Source of the DNA: Sphingomicrobium flavum
GTDB taxonomy: Bacteria > Pseudomonadota > Alphaproteobacteria > Sphingomonadales > Sphingomonadaceae
Length of the DNA stretch: 64,000 bases
Reading direction: 5' to 3'
Assembly (NCBI RefSeq): GCF_024721605.1
Contig: NZ_CP102630.1
Span: 310,001 to 374,000 of the forward strand
Shown: positions 42,700-52,249 of the stretch, piece after piece
How the letters are laid out: each line of letters starts with the position of its first letter
Numbering within the stretch: the first letter of the stretch is position 1
The notes under the pieces: model-generated
Databases searched by the model: none
The model's input: the letters and a program-made list of their open reading frames with translations, nothing else
Told to the model about the DNA's origin: nothing
Position numbers and translations under genes: made by a program

Positions 42700-43115
42700 A
42701 GCCTCCGCCTTATACGCGCGACATCCTGCGACTGGCCGCGTCCATTCCGCATCTTTGCAGACTTGAACAGGAAGACGGTGCGGTCGAGCTGCGCTCTCCC
42801 ACCTGTGGCAGCCGGATCAGGATGGGCTATCGTAGCGGCGATGGGGTCCTGTCGGCGATTGGCGTCGAGGTGGAGGTCTGTGCCTATGGGCAGGCGGCGA
42901 CTTGCCTGATGGCAAGGCACGCAGCGGGGACGACGGTGGCGCAAGCCAAGACCGCGCTGAGCGATCTGCAGGGCTGGCTCGACGGCGTAAGAGGCGATCC
43001 GGGCGACTGGCCCGATCTAGCCCTTTTGGAACCGGGGCGGGGCCGCATGGGTAGACATGGTGCCATCCTTCTTCCATTCCGGGCGCTGGTCGCGGCGCTT
43101 GAGGAGATCAGTTGA
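42684..43115 (+). CDS. NifU/IscU-like iron-sulfur scaffold protein
   Basis: 143 residues. The pattern [41 protein letters not shown] and [17 protein letters not shown] follows the IscU/NifU N-terminal domain. Of the scaffold ligands, C41 and C66 (or C74) are kept, but the third cysteine, expected in the K-C-x-LP segment near the C-terminus, is replaced ([10 protein letters not shown]). It may therefore bind a cluster or metal differently, or use the histidine. It lies between cysS and the antiporter gene, overlapping both. Confidence 0.82.
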   Translation: MAAGVKPPPYTRDILRLAASIPHLCRLEQEDGAVELRSPTCGSRIRMGYRSGDGVLSAIGVEVEVCAYGQAATCLMARHAAGTTVAQAKTALSDLQGWLDGVRGDPGDWPDLALLEPGRGRMGRHGAILLPFRALVAALEEIS

Positions 43116-44926
43116 TGACAGTCGAGCTGCTATTGGCCGCAGCCAGCGAGGAACAGGGACACCTGCTGCTCGACGGCGCGATCATGCTGGGCGCCGCACT
43201 GGTGTTCGTGACGCTGTTCCGCCGCCTGGGGCTGGGTGCGACGCTCGGCTATATTGTCGGCGGGGCCATGATCGGGCCCTATGTATTCGGGCTGGTCGGC
43301 AATGCCGAAAACATCATGGCCATCTCGGAATTCGGGATCGCCCTGCTGCTCTTCATCGTCGGGCTCGAACTGCATCCCAGCAGGTTGTGGCGACTGCGGC
43401 GGGACATTTTCGGGCTTGGGTTGATCCAGGTCATCACCTGCGGTCTGGCGATTGCGGCGCTCATCCATTTCTTCCTTGGCTTTTCGATCGAGGCCAGCAT
43501 TGCGCTCGGTCTCCCGCTCGGCCTGTCGTCGACCGCGCAGGTGCTACCGATGCTGCGTTCGACCGGTGAATTCCACCAACCGCATGGCGAGCGCGCTTTT
43601 TCGGTGCTGCTGCTGCAGGACATCTCGATCGTTCCGCTGATTACCATCATCGCCGCGATGAGCCGCGCGCCTGGCGCGGAGGATGGACCGCCGGGGTGGA
43701 CGCTGGCGCTCTACACTGTTGGCGCCATCGTGGGCCTGATCCTGGCCGGCCGGTTCATCCTCAACCCGCTGTTCCGGTTGATCGGCCGCATGGGTGAGCG
43801 CGAACTGTTCGTGGTCGCCGGGCTGTTCGCGGTGGTCGCATCGGCAAGCCTGATGAGCGCGCTTGGCCTGTCGACCGCGCTGGGCGCATTTGTCGCCGGC
43901 GTGATGCTGGCCGAAAGTCCTTACCGGCACGAGCTGGAAAGCGATGTCGAGCCGTTCCGATCGATCCTGCTCGGCTTCTTCTTTCTGTCGGTGGGCATGC
44001 TGCTCGATCTTTCGGCCATCTTCGACCGGCCGCTGCTGATCGTGGGCGTGGCCGCTGCCATCATAGTGGTGAAAGGCGCAATCATTACCGCGCTCGGGCG
44101 GATGTTCGGGATGGAGCCCTTTAATGCGCTGCGGCTCGGCCTGCTGCTCAGCCAGGCGGGTGAATTCGGATTTGTGCTTCATGCGCAGGCGATGCAAGCG
44201 CAGCTGATCGCAGATAGCGCGGTGTCGCTGTTCGGCGCGGTGATCACGCTCACCATGGCGTCGACGCCCTTCCTGATGATGCTGATAGACCGGCTGGAAG
44301 CGCGCTACGGCGAGGATTCCAAGGATAAGGACGGCCCGGAGAAGGCGCCCAAGGGCCAGGTCATCGTGGTGGGATATGGGCGCTTCGGGCAAACGGTGGC
44401 GCAGATGCTGATGGCCAAGAAGATTGGCGTTACCATGGTCGACAAGAAGACCGACCAGATCGAGATGTCCGAGGAATTTGGGCACAAGGTCTATTATGGC
44501 GATGGCACGCGGCTTGACCTTTTGAGGACCGCGGGCGCGGAGAATGCGCGGGCGATCCTGTTCTGCAGCGATGGCGAGGATGTCGATCATGATCGGCTCG
44601 AGGCGGTGATGGAGGCTTTCCCACAGGCCGCGGTCATGGTGCGCAGCTTCGATCGACGGCACAGCATTTCGCTTGACGGGCTGGATCTGGCCTTCTGCGT
44701 GCGCGAGCTGTTCGAAAGTGCGATCCTGATGGGCAAGGCCGCGCTGACCGAACTGGGCTTTTCGCGCAGCGAGGCCGAACGGGTCGAGGACGAATATCGC
44801 AAGCGCGACGCCGAACGGCTGGAGCGGCAGAGCAAGACCGGCGACCTTCATGCCGGCAAGGAATTATCCTTCGCGGCCGATCGGTCGATGGAGGAAGAAG
44901 ATCAGGACGACGACAAGAAGTCCTGA
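43115..44926 (+). CDS. Kef-type monovalent cation:proton antiporter with RCK domain
   Basis: 603 residues from the ATG at 43115 (TGATG overlap with the preceding gene, GAGGAG upstream). The N-terminal CPA2 membrane domain of about 12 spans (FGIALLLFIVGLEL, LGLSTALGAFVAGVMLAESPYRHELE, LLLSQAGEFGFVL) is followed by an RCK/TrkA-N domain with GYGRFGQTVAQMLM, which binds NAD(H) or glutathione in KefB/KefC. It probably exports K+ in exchange for H+. The C-terminus is acidic. The 3' end overlaps aroB by 25 bases (convergent). Confidence 0.92.
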   Translation: MTVELLLAAASEEQGHLLLDGAIMLGAALVFVTLFRRLGLGATLGYIVGGAMIGPYVFGLVGNAENIMAISEFGIALLLFIVGLELHPSRLWRLRRDIFGLGLIQVITCGLAIAALIHFFLGFSIEASIALGLPLGLSSTAQVLPMLRSTGEFHQPHGERAFSVLLLQDISIVPLITIIAAMSRAPGAEDGPPGWTLALYTVGAIVGLILAGRFILNPLFRLIGRMGERELFVVAGLFAVVASASLMSALGLSTALGAFVAGVMLAESPYRHELESDVEPFRSILLGFFFLSVGMLLDLSAIFDRPLLIVGVAAAIIVVKGAIITALGRMFGMEPFNALRLGLLLSQAGEFGFVLHAQAMQAQLIADSAVSLFGAVITLTMASTPFLMMLIDRLEARYGEDSKDKDGPEKAPKGQVIVVGYGRFGQTVAQMLMAKKIGVTMVDKKTDQIEMSEEFGHKVYYGDGTRLDLLRTAGAENARAILFCSDGEDVDHDRLEAVMEAFPQAAVMVRSFDRRHSISLDGLDLAFCVRELFESAILMGKAALTELGFSRSEAERVEDEYRKRDAERLERQSKTGDLHAGKELSFAADRSMEEEDQDDDKKS

Positions 44927-45978
44927 AGCTGGCTGGGCGACACGTCGTTGACGAGGCGGGCCGCGCCAATGTCTTCGAGCAGGATCAGCGTCATCCCGCC
45001 TTCCAGATTTTTCTTGTCCTTGCGCATCGGCCCAAAGAGCTGCTCGCCCCTGCCGCCAAGCCCGACCTGATCGAGGCGGGTGGGAAGGCCCAGCGAGGTC
45101 AGCAAGCTTTCGAGCCGGTCGGGGACTGCGGGGGCACAGCGATCGGTTACCGCGCTGAAGCGGGCCGCCATCACCATACCGACCGCCACCGCCTCGCCGT
45201 GCAGGACCGTGCCCAGGCCGGCGACGCTTTCGATGGCATGGCCGAAGCTGTGGCCGAAGTTGAGTAATGCGCGCTGGCCCTTGAGATCCTGCACATCGCC
45301 GGCCACTGCAGCAGCCTTCATCGTGATGCATTGATGCGCCGCTTCGGTGCAGGCGTCGGGGTCGGCATCGAGCACGGCGCGGCCATGCTGTTCTACCCAG
45401 CGGAAGAAGGCGGCATCGGCGATGGCGCCATATTTGACGATTTCAGCCATCCCCGCGCGCATCTGCCGCTGGTCGAGCGTGGTGAGCATGGCAGGATCGG
45501 CAATGATCAGCGCGGGCGCGTGGAAGGTGCCTACGAGATTTTTCTCCCCCTCCGCATCGATGGCGGTCTTGCCGCCGACCGCGCTGTCGACCTGTGCGAG
45601 CAGGGTGGTGGGGATATGCACGATCGGGCAGCCGCGCTTGTAGAGTGCTGCCGCCAATCCCGCCGTATCTCCAATCGAGCCGCCGCCGAGCGCCAGAAGC
45701 GCTCGGTCGCGACCATGATTGCGGGCTGCCAGTTCGCCGATTAGCGTGATGAGCGTGGGCCAGGCCTTGGCTTCCTCGCCGCGCGGGATGAGGATGGGAT
45801 CGATCTCGCAAATGGCACTGAGCTTGGGGCCGTGGAGCGACCAGACCAGCTCGTCGCTGACGCAGATGAGCGGCTTGCCCTTGGCGAGCTGTGCCAGATG
45901 ATCCGCGTGTTGCGCCAGTGGGCCGAGAAGGGCGAGGCTGTGGCCTCCGGCGCCGTCATCGATGGCGATACGGCTCAT
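44902..45978 (-). CDS. aroB: 3-dehydroquinate synthase
   Basis: 358 residues. Second step of the shikimate pathway, DAHP to 3-dehydroquinate, NAD- and metal-dependent. Recognised by LGGGSIGDTAGLAAALYKRG, HIPTTLLAQVDSAVGGKTAID, and the metal ligands in NFGHSFGHAIE and HGEAVAVGM. The start overlaps the aroK stop (ATGA). Confidence 0.97.
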   Translation of the reverse strand: MSRIAIDDGAGGHSLALLGPLAQHADHLAQLAKGKPLICVSDELVWSLHGPKLSAICEIDPILIPRGEEAKAWPTLITLIGELAARNHGRDRALLALGGGSIGDTAGLAAALYKRGCPIVHIPTTLLAQVDSAVGGKTAIDAEGEKNLVGTFHAPALIIADPAMLTTLDQRQMRAGMAEIVKYGAIADAAFFRWVEQHGRAVLDADPDACTEAAHQCITMKAAAVAGDVQDLKGQRALLNFGHSFGHAIESVAGLGTVLHGEAVAVGMVMAARFSAVTDRCAPAVPDRLESLLTSLGLPTRLDQVGLGGRGEQLFGPMRKDKKNLEGGMTLILLEDIGAARLVNDVSPSQLQDFLSSS

Positions 45979-46526
45979 GACTTGAGGTGCCGGGTCAGCG
46001 CCGTGACGATCTTGTCCACCACCTGGCCATGGGCACCCTTGCCCGAGCGGATATGGAGATGCGCTTCCTGGTAGCGGCTGCCGCGTTCTTCAGCGATCCG
46101 TTTCAGCGTGGCCTTGCGCTCCTTGACGTCGCCCTTGAGCAGGGGGCGCGTGGCGCCGCGCCAAGTGCGTTCGGCCAACAGTTCGATATCGGCATCGAGC
46201 CAGATGGTGATGGTTTCGCGGTTGAGCAGGGTGCGCGTGCGGTTGTCGATATAGGCGCCGCCGCCGGTGGCGATGACCTGGATGGTGCCTTCCTTGACGA
46301 GCCGAGCGATTAGGCGGCGCTCGCCATCGCGGAAATTTTCCTCGCCAAATTTTTCGAATACTTCGGCGGGGGTGAAACCCGAGGCGTCTTCGATCGCCGA
46401 ATCGCTATCGACGAAAGGGAGCGCCAGCCGTTTCGCCAGCCGCCGCCCCACCGTGGATTTGCCAGCACCCATCATGCCGACAAGCACGATCGGGCGGTCA
46501 ATTTTGCTGGTTAGCGCATGGCTCAT
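45975..46526 (-). CDS. aroK: shikimate kinase
   Basis: 183 residues. ATP-dependent phosphorylation of shikimate. Walker A GMMGAGKSTVGRRLA, substrate-binding PFVDSD, the GGG loop (ATGGGAYID) and the lid arginine (KGDVKERKATL region). It is the first gene of the aroK-aroB pair, the common order in proteobacteria, and is divergent from the small membrane-protein gene (46 bases between starts). Confidence 0.97.
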   Translation of the reverse strand: MSHALTSKIDRPIVLVGMMGAGKSTVGRRLAKRLALPFVDSDSAIEDASGFTPAEVFEKFGEENFRDGERRLIARLVKEGTIQVIATGGGAYIDNRTRTLLNRETITIWLDADIELLAERTWRGATRPLLKGDVKERKATLKRIAEERGSRYQEAHLHIRSGKGAHGQVVDKIVTALTRHLKS

Positions 46527-46572
46527 GGAAAGGGCCTATACTGAAGCGAACGGCTAGGGCAAAAGCCTTCTC

Positions 46573-46734
46573 ATGAGATTACAGTCAAGTCGCCCGCCGA
46601 AGCGGCCCAAGGGGCCGATCTTCCTCTTGCTCTTTCTGGCGTTGATCGTTGGCGCCATCTTCTATTTCTCGACCAGCGCTGAAGAAGTGCCGGTGGAGAC
46701 CATTGAAGTGGCCGTGCCGGGCAATGGCGAATAG
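46573..46734 (+). CDS. 53-residue single-span membrane protein
   Basis: A short frame of proline- and lysine-rich start (RPPKRPKGP), one membrane span (IFLLLFLALIVGAIFYF) and an acidic outer tail ending in VAVPGNGE. Positive-inside charge predicts a cytoplasmic N-terminus. The stop overlaps the next gene by 11 bases, which supports translation. The function is unknown; its place in front of a secreted protein gene suggests an envelope role, which is inference. Confidence 0.7.
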   Translation: MRLQSSRPPKRPKGPIFLLLFLALIVGAIFYFSTSAEEVPVETIEVAVPGNGE

Positions 46735-48520
46735 GAAGCTCCTTCTCACCGGTGTAGCGGGGCTGGGCCTGCTGGCGAGCGCGATGGCGCTGGCGCAGGA
46801 CCGACCCGATTCGCTGCTGCCGCCCGGTTTTGACGAGCCGCCACCACCGCCCCAGCCCGCGCCGCGGCCCCAACCGCAGCCCCAGCCGCGCCCCGTACCT
46901 CCGGTCGAGCAAGAGCCCGATGCGGATGCAAACGGCGAGGATGAGGAAGCCGCCGATCTGTCGCTGGCCGACATCGAAGGCAATGTGCTGGTCGAGAGCG
47001 AAGACGTCAGCAGCGACGACGAGCTGACTTTGCCTAATGCGGGCCACGCGAGCGCGATGTTCGACCGCGATGCCTTTGCCGGCGCGCCAGGGCCCGTCAT
47101 TGTCCAGTGGATGCGCGGTCTGCAGTTGCCGCTTGCCTCGCGCTGGGGGCATATCGCGCTGCGCAACGCCGTGCTGGCGGGCAGCGTGGCGCCCAATGGC
47201 GTCAGCGATTCCGACTGGCTGGCCGAGCGCGCCTGGCTGCTGGTGCGCATGGGCGAGGCGGATGCGGCACGGCTGCTGCTCTCGCCGGTGCCGACGCGGC
47301 GCTACAACGAGAAATTGTCCCAGGTCGCGCTGCAGGTCGCGCTGGCGACGTCCGATCCGGGTGCGATGTGCCCGATCCCTTCATCGCTCGACGATGCCGA
47401 GCCGCGCGCCGCCAATCTGGTCGAGGCCTTTTGCGAGGCGTTGGTTGGGACCCCCGAACTTGCCGGTGAAGCGGTGCGGCGCGAGCGGCGGCGCGGGCGT
47501 GTCGGCGGGATTGACCTGTCGCTTGCCGACAAGCTGATCGGCGCCGGTGCTGGTACAGGGCGGAGCGCCTCGATCGAATGGGAGCAGGCCGACCGGCTGA
47601 CCAGCTGGCGCTACGGGCTGGCGACCGCGACCGGGATTACCATCCCCCAGCGTCTCATGGCTGATGCCTTGCCGCGTGTGCATGCATGGTATGCCAGGGC
47701 GCCGCTGATCGATCCCGAGCAGCGACTGTCATCGGCGCGGATCGCGGCGGGCATGGGCGTGTTGTCCGGGCAGGCAATGGTGAATTTCCATGCGCTGACC
47801 TATCGCGGCGTGGATGTCGACGCGCTGGGGGGCAGCATTCCTTTCCAGCTGCGCCGCGCCTTTGTGGGCGACGATATTGGCGAGCGGCTGACCGCGATGC
47901 GAACCTTGTGGACCGATGCGGGGCAGGACGAGCTGGCACGCATGGGCGCGTTGGTCACCACGGCGCGCGCGGCGGCTCTGGTGCGCCCCGACGATGAACT
48001 GGCGAGCGATGCGGGCAATCTGATCGCCTCGCTGCTGACCAGCGGCTACGAGCAGCGGGTGATGCGCTGGACCGGCGCCATTGCTGCGATGGACGAGGAT
48101 GAAGCGGACAGCGGCTGGGCGCAGCTGGCGCTGGCTTCGCCGACCGCCACTAACCTCGATCTGAGCGAAGGACGCATCCGCGATTTCCTCGGTCGGCATG
48201 AGGATGAACCACGGAAAGGCGCCTTGCTGGTTGCCGGGCTGGCCGCATTGGGGCGGATCGATGCACCGCTGCTGGCCGAACTGGATGGCGATTACGACCT
48301 CGGTATCCTCAGGCAGAGCAATGCGACACGGCTGATGGACCGCGCGGGCGGGACCGGCAGCGATGGGATGACCGTGATGCTGGCGGCCGTTCTGATGCAG
48401 GGCGATAGCGTCGGCCATGTTGCGCCGCGCTATTTCTATATTGTCGTCAAGGCACTGAGGACGAGCGGCAATCCCTTCCTCGCCCGCATGGTCGCCGCGG
48501 AGGCGCTCGGGCGGCTGTGA
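46724..48520 (+). CDS. large secreted protein of unknown function
   Basis: 598 residues. Signal peptide (KLLLTGVAGLGLLASAMALAQ), a proline-rich linker (about residues 33-60), then a long alanine/leucine-rich helical region without cysteine clusters or catalytic motifs; several 30-40-residue helical-hairpin-like blocks (SDWLAERAWLLVRMGEADAARLLL) hint at TPR-like or alpha-solenoid packing. I do not recognise a family. Start at 46724, since earlier in-frame codons lie within the small membrane-protein gene. Its stop overlaps the xerD GTG (GTGA). It may belong to cell envelope or division, by neighbourhood only. Confidence 0.8.
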   Translation: MANRKLLLTGVAGLGLLASAMALAQDRPDSLLPPGFDEPPPPPQPAPRPQPQPQPRPVPPVEQEPDADANGEDEEAADLSLADIEGNVLVESEDVSSDDELTLPNAGHASAMFDRDAFAGAPGPVIVQWMRGLQLPLASRWGHIALRNAVLAGSVAPNGVSDSDWLAERAWLLVRMGEADAARLLLSPVPTRRYNEKLSQVALQVALATSDPGAMCPIPSSLDDAEPRAANLVEAFCEALVGTPELAGEAVRRERRRGRVGGIDLSLADKLIGAGAGTGRSASIEWEQADRLTSWRYGLATATGITIPQRLMADALPRVHAWYARAPLIDPEQRLSSARIAAGMGVLSGQAMVNFHALTYRGVDVDALGGSIPFQLRRAFVGDDIGERLTAMRTLWTDAGQDELARMGALVTTARAAALVRPDDELASDAGNLIASLLTSGYEQRVMRWTGAIAAMDEDEADSGWAQLALASPTATNLDLSEGRIRDFLGRHEDEPRKGALLVAGLAALGRIDAPLLAELDGDYDLGILRQSNATRLMDRAGGTGSDGMTVMLAAVLMQGDSVGHVAPRYFYIVVKALRTSGNPFLARMVAAEALGRL

Positions 48521-49401
48521 GGGCGGAAGATCGCGCGCTGGTCGATCGCTTCCTCGACATGATGGCGGCTGAGGCGGGGTCGGCGCGTAATACGCTGCTG
48601 GCCTATCGATCGGACCTTGAAAAAGCCGATGCGGATATTGCCGCCGGGATCGGCGCGGCCGATAGCGATGCGCTGAAGGCGCTCGCCCAGCATTGGAGCG
48701 GGCTGTCATCCGCCACGGTGGCCCGGCGTTCGGCTGCGCTCCGGCGGTTTTATGCCTTCCTGTTCGAAGAGGGACTGCGCGAGGACGATCCTTCGGCGGC
48801 ACTGCCCAAGCCCCGGCTGCAGCGCCGGTTGCCGCGCATCCTGGCGCCCGACGAGGTGGAGCGGATGCTGGCGCGGGCGGAGGAGCGAGCCGGATCGGGC
48901 AAGCCGCTGGCGCTGCGCAATTTGGCTTTGATCGAGCTGCTCTACGGATCGGGCATGCGCGCGAGCGAACTGTGCAGCCTGCCTCGATTGGCGCTGAGCC
49001 GGCGCAACCAGCCATTCCTTATCTTGCGCGGCAAGGGCGACAAGGAAAGGCTGGTGCCCATTTCAGACCGCGCGAGAGATGCAGTGGATCGCTGGATCGA
49101 ACATTGCCCGGAAGGAAAATGGCTGTTCCCGGGCGGCAAGGCGCATCTTTCGCGCGTACGATTGTTCCAGCTTGTGCGCGAAATGGCGGCGGATGCAGGG
49201 ATCGCGCCCGACCGAGTGAGCCCGCATGTGCTGCGACATGCCTTTGCCACCCATTTACTCTCGGGCGGGGCTGATCTTCGGGCCTTGCAGGCGCTGCTCG
49301 GCCATGCCGATATCGCGACCACGCAAATCTATACCCATGTCGACAGCGACCGGCTGGTCGAGCTGGTCAATAGCCGTCATCCTCTGGCCAGGGGCAATTG
49401 A
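48517..49401 (+). CDS. xerD: tyrosine recombinase XerD
   Basis: 294 residues from a GTG that overlaps the preceding stop (GTGA). N-terminal SAM-like core-binding domain, then the catalytic residues R148 (GSGMRASEL), K173 ([10 protein letters not shown]), H237 and R240 ([12 protein letters not shown]), H263 ([10 protein letters not shown]) and the nucleophile Y272 (IYTH). With XerC it resolves chromosome dimers at dif. Length and motifs fit the housekeeping enzyme, not a phage integrase, and no attachment site is seen. Confidence 0.93.
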   Translation: MRAEDRALVDRFLDMMAAEAGSARNTLLAYRSDLEKADADIAAGIGAADSDALKALAQHWSGLSSATVARRSAALRRFYAFLFEEGLREDDPSAALPKPRLQRRLPRILAPDEVERMLARAEERAGSGKPLALRNLALIELLYGSGMRASELCSLPRLALSRRNQPFLILRGKGDKERLVPISDRARDAVDRWIEHCPEGKWLFPGGKAHLSRVRLFQLVREMAADAGIAPDRVSPHVLRHAFATHLLSGGADLRALQALLGHADIATTQIYTHVDSDRLVELVNSRHPLARGN

Positions 49402-49439
49402 CGCGGGGCACCGGCCAAACTACCGCGATCCGCGACATG

Positions 49440-50378
49440 ATGAGCTATCTCGATTTTGAACGGCCGATCGCCGAACTGGAAGCGCGCGTCGCCGAATTGC
49501 GCGAGACTGCTGATGGCGGCAAGATCGACGTCGGCAATGAAGTGCGCCGCCTGGAAGTGAAGGCCAGGAGGCTGCTGAGCGATACTTATGAAAAGCTGAC
49601 GCCCTGGCAGAAGGCGCAAGTCGCGCGCCATCCCGAACGTCCGCATTTCAAGGATTATGTCGCCGGTATCGCCGAGGACTTCATGCCGCTGGCGGGCGAC
49701 CGGGCCTTTGCCGACGATCGCGCCATTGTCGGCGGATTGGCCAGGATCGATGGCCGCAAGGTCCTGCTGATGGGTCATGAAAAGGGCGACGATACGGCCA
49801 GCCGGCTGAAGCATAATTTCGGCATGGCCAAGCCCGAAGGCTATCGCAAGGCGATCCGCCTGATGGCACTGGCCGACCGGTTCGGGCTTCCCGTGGTATC
49901 GCTGGTCGACACGCCGGGCGCGTTTCCGGGTGTGCAGGCCGAAGAGCGCGGGCAGGCCGAGGCCATTGCACGCGCGACCGAGCAATGCCTGGCGCTTGGC
50001 GTGCCGATGGTCGCCACGATCGTGGGCGAGGGCGGTTCGGGTGGCGCGGTCGCGATTGCCGCGGCCAACAAGGTGCTGATGTACGAACATGCCATCTATT
50101 CGGTCATTTCGCCCGAAGGTTGCGCCTCCATCTTGTGGCGCACGTCGGACAAGGCTGCCGATGCGGCCGAGGCTATGCGGATTACCGCGACCCATCTGCA
50201 GGAACTGGATGTGGTGGACCGGATCGTCAAGGAACCGCTTGGTGGTGCGCATCGCAATCCTGTCGAGGCCATCGCATCGCTCAAGGCTGCGATCGTCGAG
50301 GAGCTGGATGGGCTTTCCAGCCTCAGCCGCGACGAGGTGATCGCACAGCGCCGCGCCAAATTCCTCGCCATGGCCTGA
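49440..50378 (+). CDS. accA: acetyl-CoA carboxylase carboxyltransferase, alpha subunit
   Basis: 312 residues. Transfers the carboxyl group from biotin to acetyl-CoA to make malonyl-CoA. [20 protein letters not shown] is the family N-terminus, and [23 protein letters not shown] and [13 protein letters not shown] form the active-site region. ATG codons at 49437 and 49440 are adjacent; the second gives the normal M-x-YLDFE start. It follows xerD by 38 bases. Confidence 0.97.
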   Translation: MSYLDFERPIAELEARVAELRETADGGKIDVGNEVRRLEVKARRLLSDTYEKLTPWQKAQVARHPERPHFKDYVAGIAEDFMPLAGDRAFADDRAIVGGLARIDGRKVLLMGHEKGDDTASRLKHNFGMAKPEGYRKAIRLMALADRFGLPVVSLVDTPGAFPGVQAEERGQAEAIARATEQCLALGVPMVATIVGEGGSGGAVAIAAANKVLMYEHAIYSVISPEGCASILWRTSDKAADAAEAMRITATHLQELDVVDRIVKEPLGGAHRNPVEAIASLKAAIVEELDGLSSLSRDEVIAQRRAKFLAMA

Positions 50379-50456
50379 CGCGGAACCAGCGCCGCCCTTC
50401 TCCCGTTCACACGCCGAAGGCCCCCAAAGGGGCGCGGAGAATGTGGGAGAGAAAAG

Positions 50457-51923
50457 ATGCGTATCGGTACCTTGATGATGAGCAGCGCCGTCCTGGCGCT
50501 TTCGGCTTGCATGGCCCCCAATGTCGATCCGGCCATCTCCCCGCAGGAAGCGCAGCGCGCCAACCAGCAACATGAAGCGATCGTCGCCGAATTTGGCGGC
50601 GCGCTAGGTGGCACGCAGGCGGGCTATGTCGAGCGCGTTGGCGATAGCGTGGCCGTTTTTTCGGGCACGCCCAATCCCACCCAGGCCTACAGCTTCACCA
50701 CGCTCAACAGCGCGGTTGAAAATGCATTCGCCGTCCCGGGCGGCCGCATCTACATCACCCGCCAGCTGATGACGCTGATGGACAATGAGGCGGAGCTGGC
50801 TTTCGTGCTTGGCCATGAAGTCGGGCATATTGCAGCTGACCACAGCGCGCTCAGGCAGGCGCGGGCGCAGCGCAATTCCATCCTCGGCGTGCTTGGCGCG
50901 ATCGTCGGCGGGGTCGTCGGTGGAAACAGTGGGGTAGGCGAATTGCTGACCCGCGGCGCCATGCAATATTCGCAGCTCAACACGCTCAGCTACAGCCGCG
51001 ACCAAGAATATGAATCGGACACGCTGGGCATCAATTACATGACCCAGGCAGGCTATGATGCCCGCGGCGGCGCGGGCATGCTGGCGGCGCTTGGCCGGGC
51101 AACTGCGCTTCAAGCGCGGGTGCAGGGGCGTGAGAATCGCGCCACGCCGGAATGGGCACGTACCCACCCGCTCAGCGAAAATCGTGTCGCCCGCGCGCAG
51201 CAACTGGCGCAGCAGGTCGCCAATCCTGGCCAGACCGTCAATCGTGATACCTTCCTGTCGGTCATTGACGGCATGATCGTTGACGATGATCCGGCGCAGG
51301 GCGTGATCGACGGGCGCACCTTCGTCCATCCTGATCTTCGCTTGCGCTTTTCCGTGCCGCAGGGCTTCACCATGCAGAACAGCACCCGTCAGGTGGGGAT
51401 CCAGGGATCGGGTGGCCAAGCCATCTTCACCACCCGCCAGTTTGACGGCAATCTGAACAATTATGTCGTGACGGCGATGCGCGATGTTCTGGGTCAGCAG
51501 GCCAACCAGGTGCAGATTCCCTCGCCGCGCCAGACCACGATCAACGGCCTGCCGGCCGCCTATGCGACGACGCGGGTTAACACGCAGAACGGTGCTGTCG
51601 ACCTTTCGGTCTTTGCCTATCGTTTCGCCAACAACCGCGCCTATCATTTCGCCATGCTCACGCAGGCCGGCCAGGGCATTGGTCCGTTCAACGGGATGGT
51701 GGGATCACTGGCACCCATCAGCGCGCAGGAAGCCGCCAATGTACGGCCGCGTGTCATCGACGTGATTACAGTGAGGAGCGGCGATACGATCCAGTCGCTC
51801 GCCAGCCGGATGGCTTATCGCGATTACCAGGTGGAACGCTTCATGAGCCTCAACGGCCTGTCGAGCAATTCAACCTTGCAGCCGGGCCGCAAGGTCAAGA
51901 TTGTCGTCACCGGGCAACGCTAG
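50457..51923 (+). CDS. M48 family metallopeptidase lipoprotein with C-terminal LysM domain
   Basis: 488 residues. Lipobox at C18 (VLALSAC), zinc motif HEVGH (residues 120-124) in FVLGHEVGHIAADHS with the third ligand in QEYESDTLG, then a middle domain and a LysM module (ITVRSGDTIQSLASRMAY...LNGLSSNSTLQPG) near the end, which would bind peptidoglycan. This resembles BepA/LoiP-type periplasmic proteases that monitor outer membrane assembly, here fixed to the wall. A GGGAGAG ribosome site precedes the ATG. Confidence 0.94.
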   Translation: MRIGTLMMSSAVLALSACMAPNVDPAISPQEAQRANQQHEAIVAEFGGALGGTQAGYVERVGDSVAVFSGTPNPTQAYSFTTLNSAVENAFAVPGGRIYITRQLMTLMDNEAELAFVLGHEVGHIAADHSALRQARAQRNSILGVLGAIVGGVVGGNSGVGELLTRGAMQYSQLNTLSYSRDQEYESDTLGINYMTQAGYDARGGAGMLAALGRATALQARVQGRENRATPEWARTHPLSENRVARAQQLAQQVANPGQTVNRDTFLSVIDGMIVDDDPAQGVIDGRTFVHPDLRLRFSVPQGFTMQNSTRQVGIQGSGGQAIFTTRQFDGNLNNYVVTAMRDVLGQQANQVQIPSPRQTTINGLPAAYATTRVNTQNGAVDLSVFAYRFANNRAYHFAMLTQAGQGIGPFNGMVGSLAPISAQEAANVRPRVIDVITVRSGDTIQSLASRMAYRDYQVERFMSLNGLSSNSTLQPGRKVKIVVTGQR

Positions 51924-51944
51924 GCGTTCGATTCTGACAAGGTG

Positions 51945-51972
51945 AAATGCCGGTCCTTCGGGCCGGCATTTT
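51945..51972. terminator. bidirectional terminator between M48 gene and flp
   Basis: Stem AAATGCCGG (51945-51953) pairs with CCGGCATTT (51963-51971), with an inner TCC/GGG pairing and T-run on the plus side. It stands between two convergent stops. Confidence 0.8.
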
Positions 51973-51974
51973 GC

Positions 51975-52157
51975 TTACATGACGTTGGTGACGTCGCTCG
52001 AAACCTTGCCCCACATGCCGTTCGAGCCACCGCCCAACGCCTCGAGGCCACCCATCATGGCAAGCACGATGAGTGCGGCGATCAAGCCATATTCTACAGC
52101 GGTCGCACCGCTATTGTCGCTGCGAAGCTTGCGCAGCATCGTTCGGATAGCATCCAC
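51975..52157 (-). CDS. flp: Flp family type IVb pilin
   Basis: 60 residues. Prepilin cleavage after G17 (DNSG|ATAVEYGLI), with glutamate at mature position 5 and a following hydrophobic helix (LIAALIVLAMMGG). It is the major subunit of tight-adherence (Tad) pili, processed by a CpaA-type peptidase. No tad/cpa genes adjoin it, so the assembly machinery must be elsewhere. Confidence 0.94.
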   Translation of the reverse strand: MDAIRTMLRKLRSDNSGATAVEYGLIAALIVLAMMGGLEALGGGSNGMWGKVSSDVTNVM

Positions 52158-52249
52158 GCCACCCTCCTTCTGGTCTGGTCCACGCTGCAGCTTTTAGGTC
52201 GCAAAGGTTAACAAGCCCCACCTGTGCAAAGGTTAATGTGGCTTCGACC

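Noticed and set aside
48517-49401. Phage or island integrase
   Set aside because: Length, motifs and linkage to accA fit housekeeping XerD, and there is no attachment site or cargo beside it.
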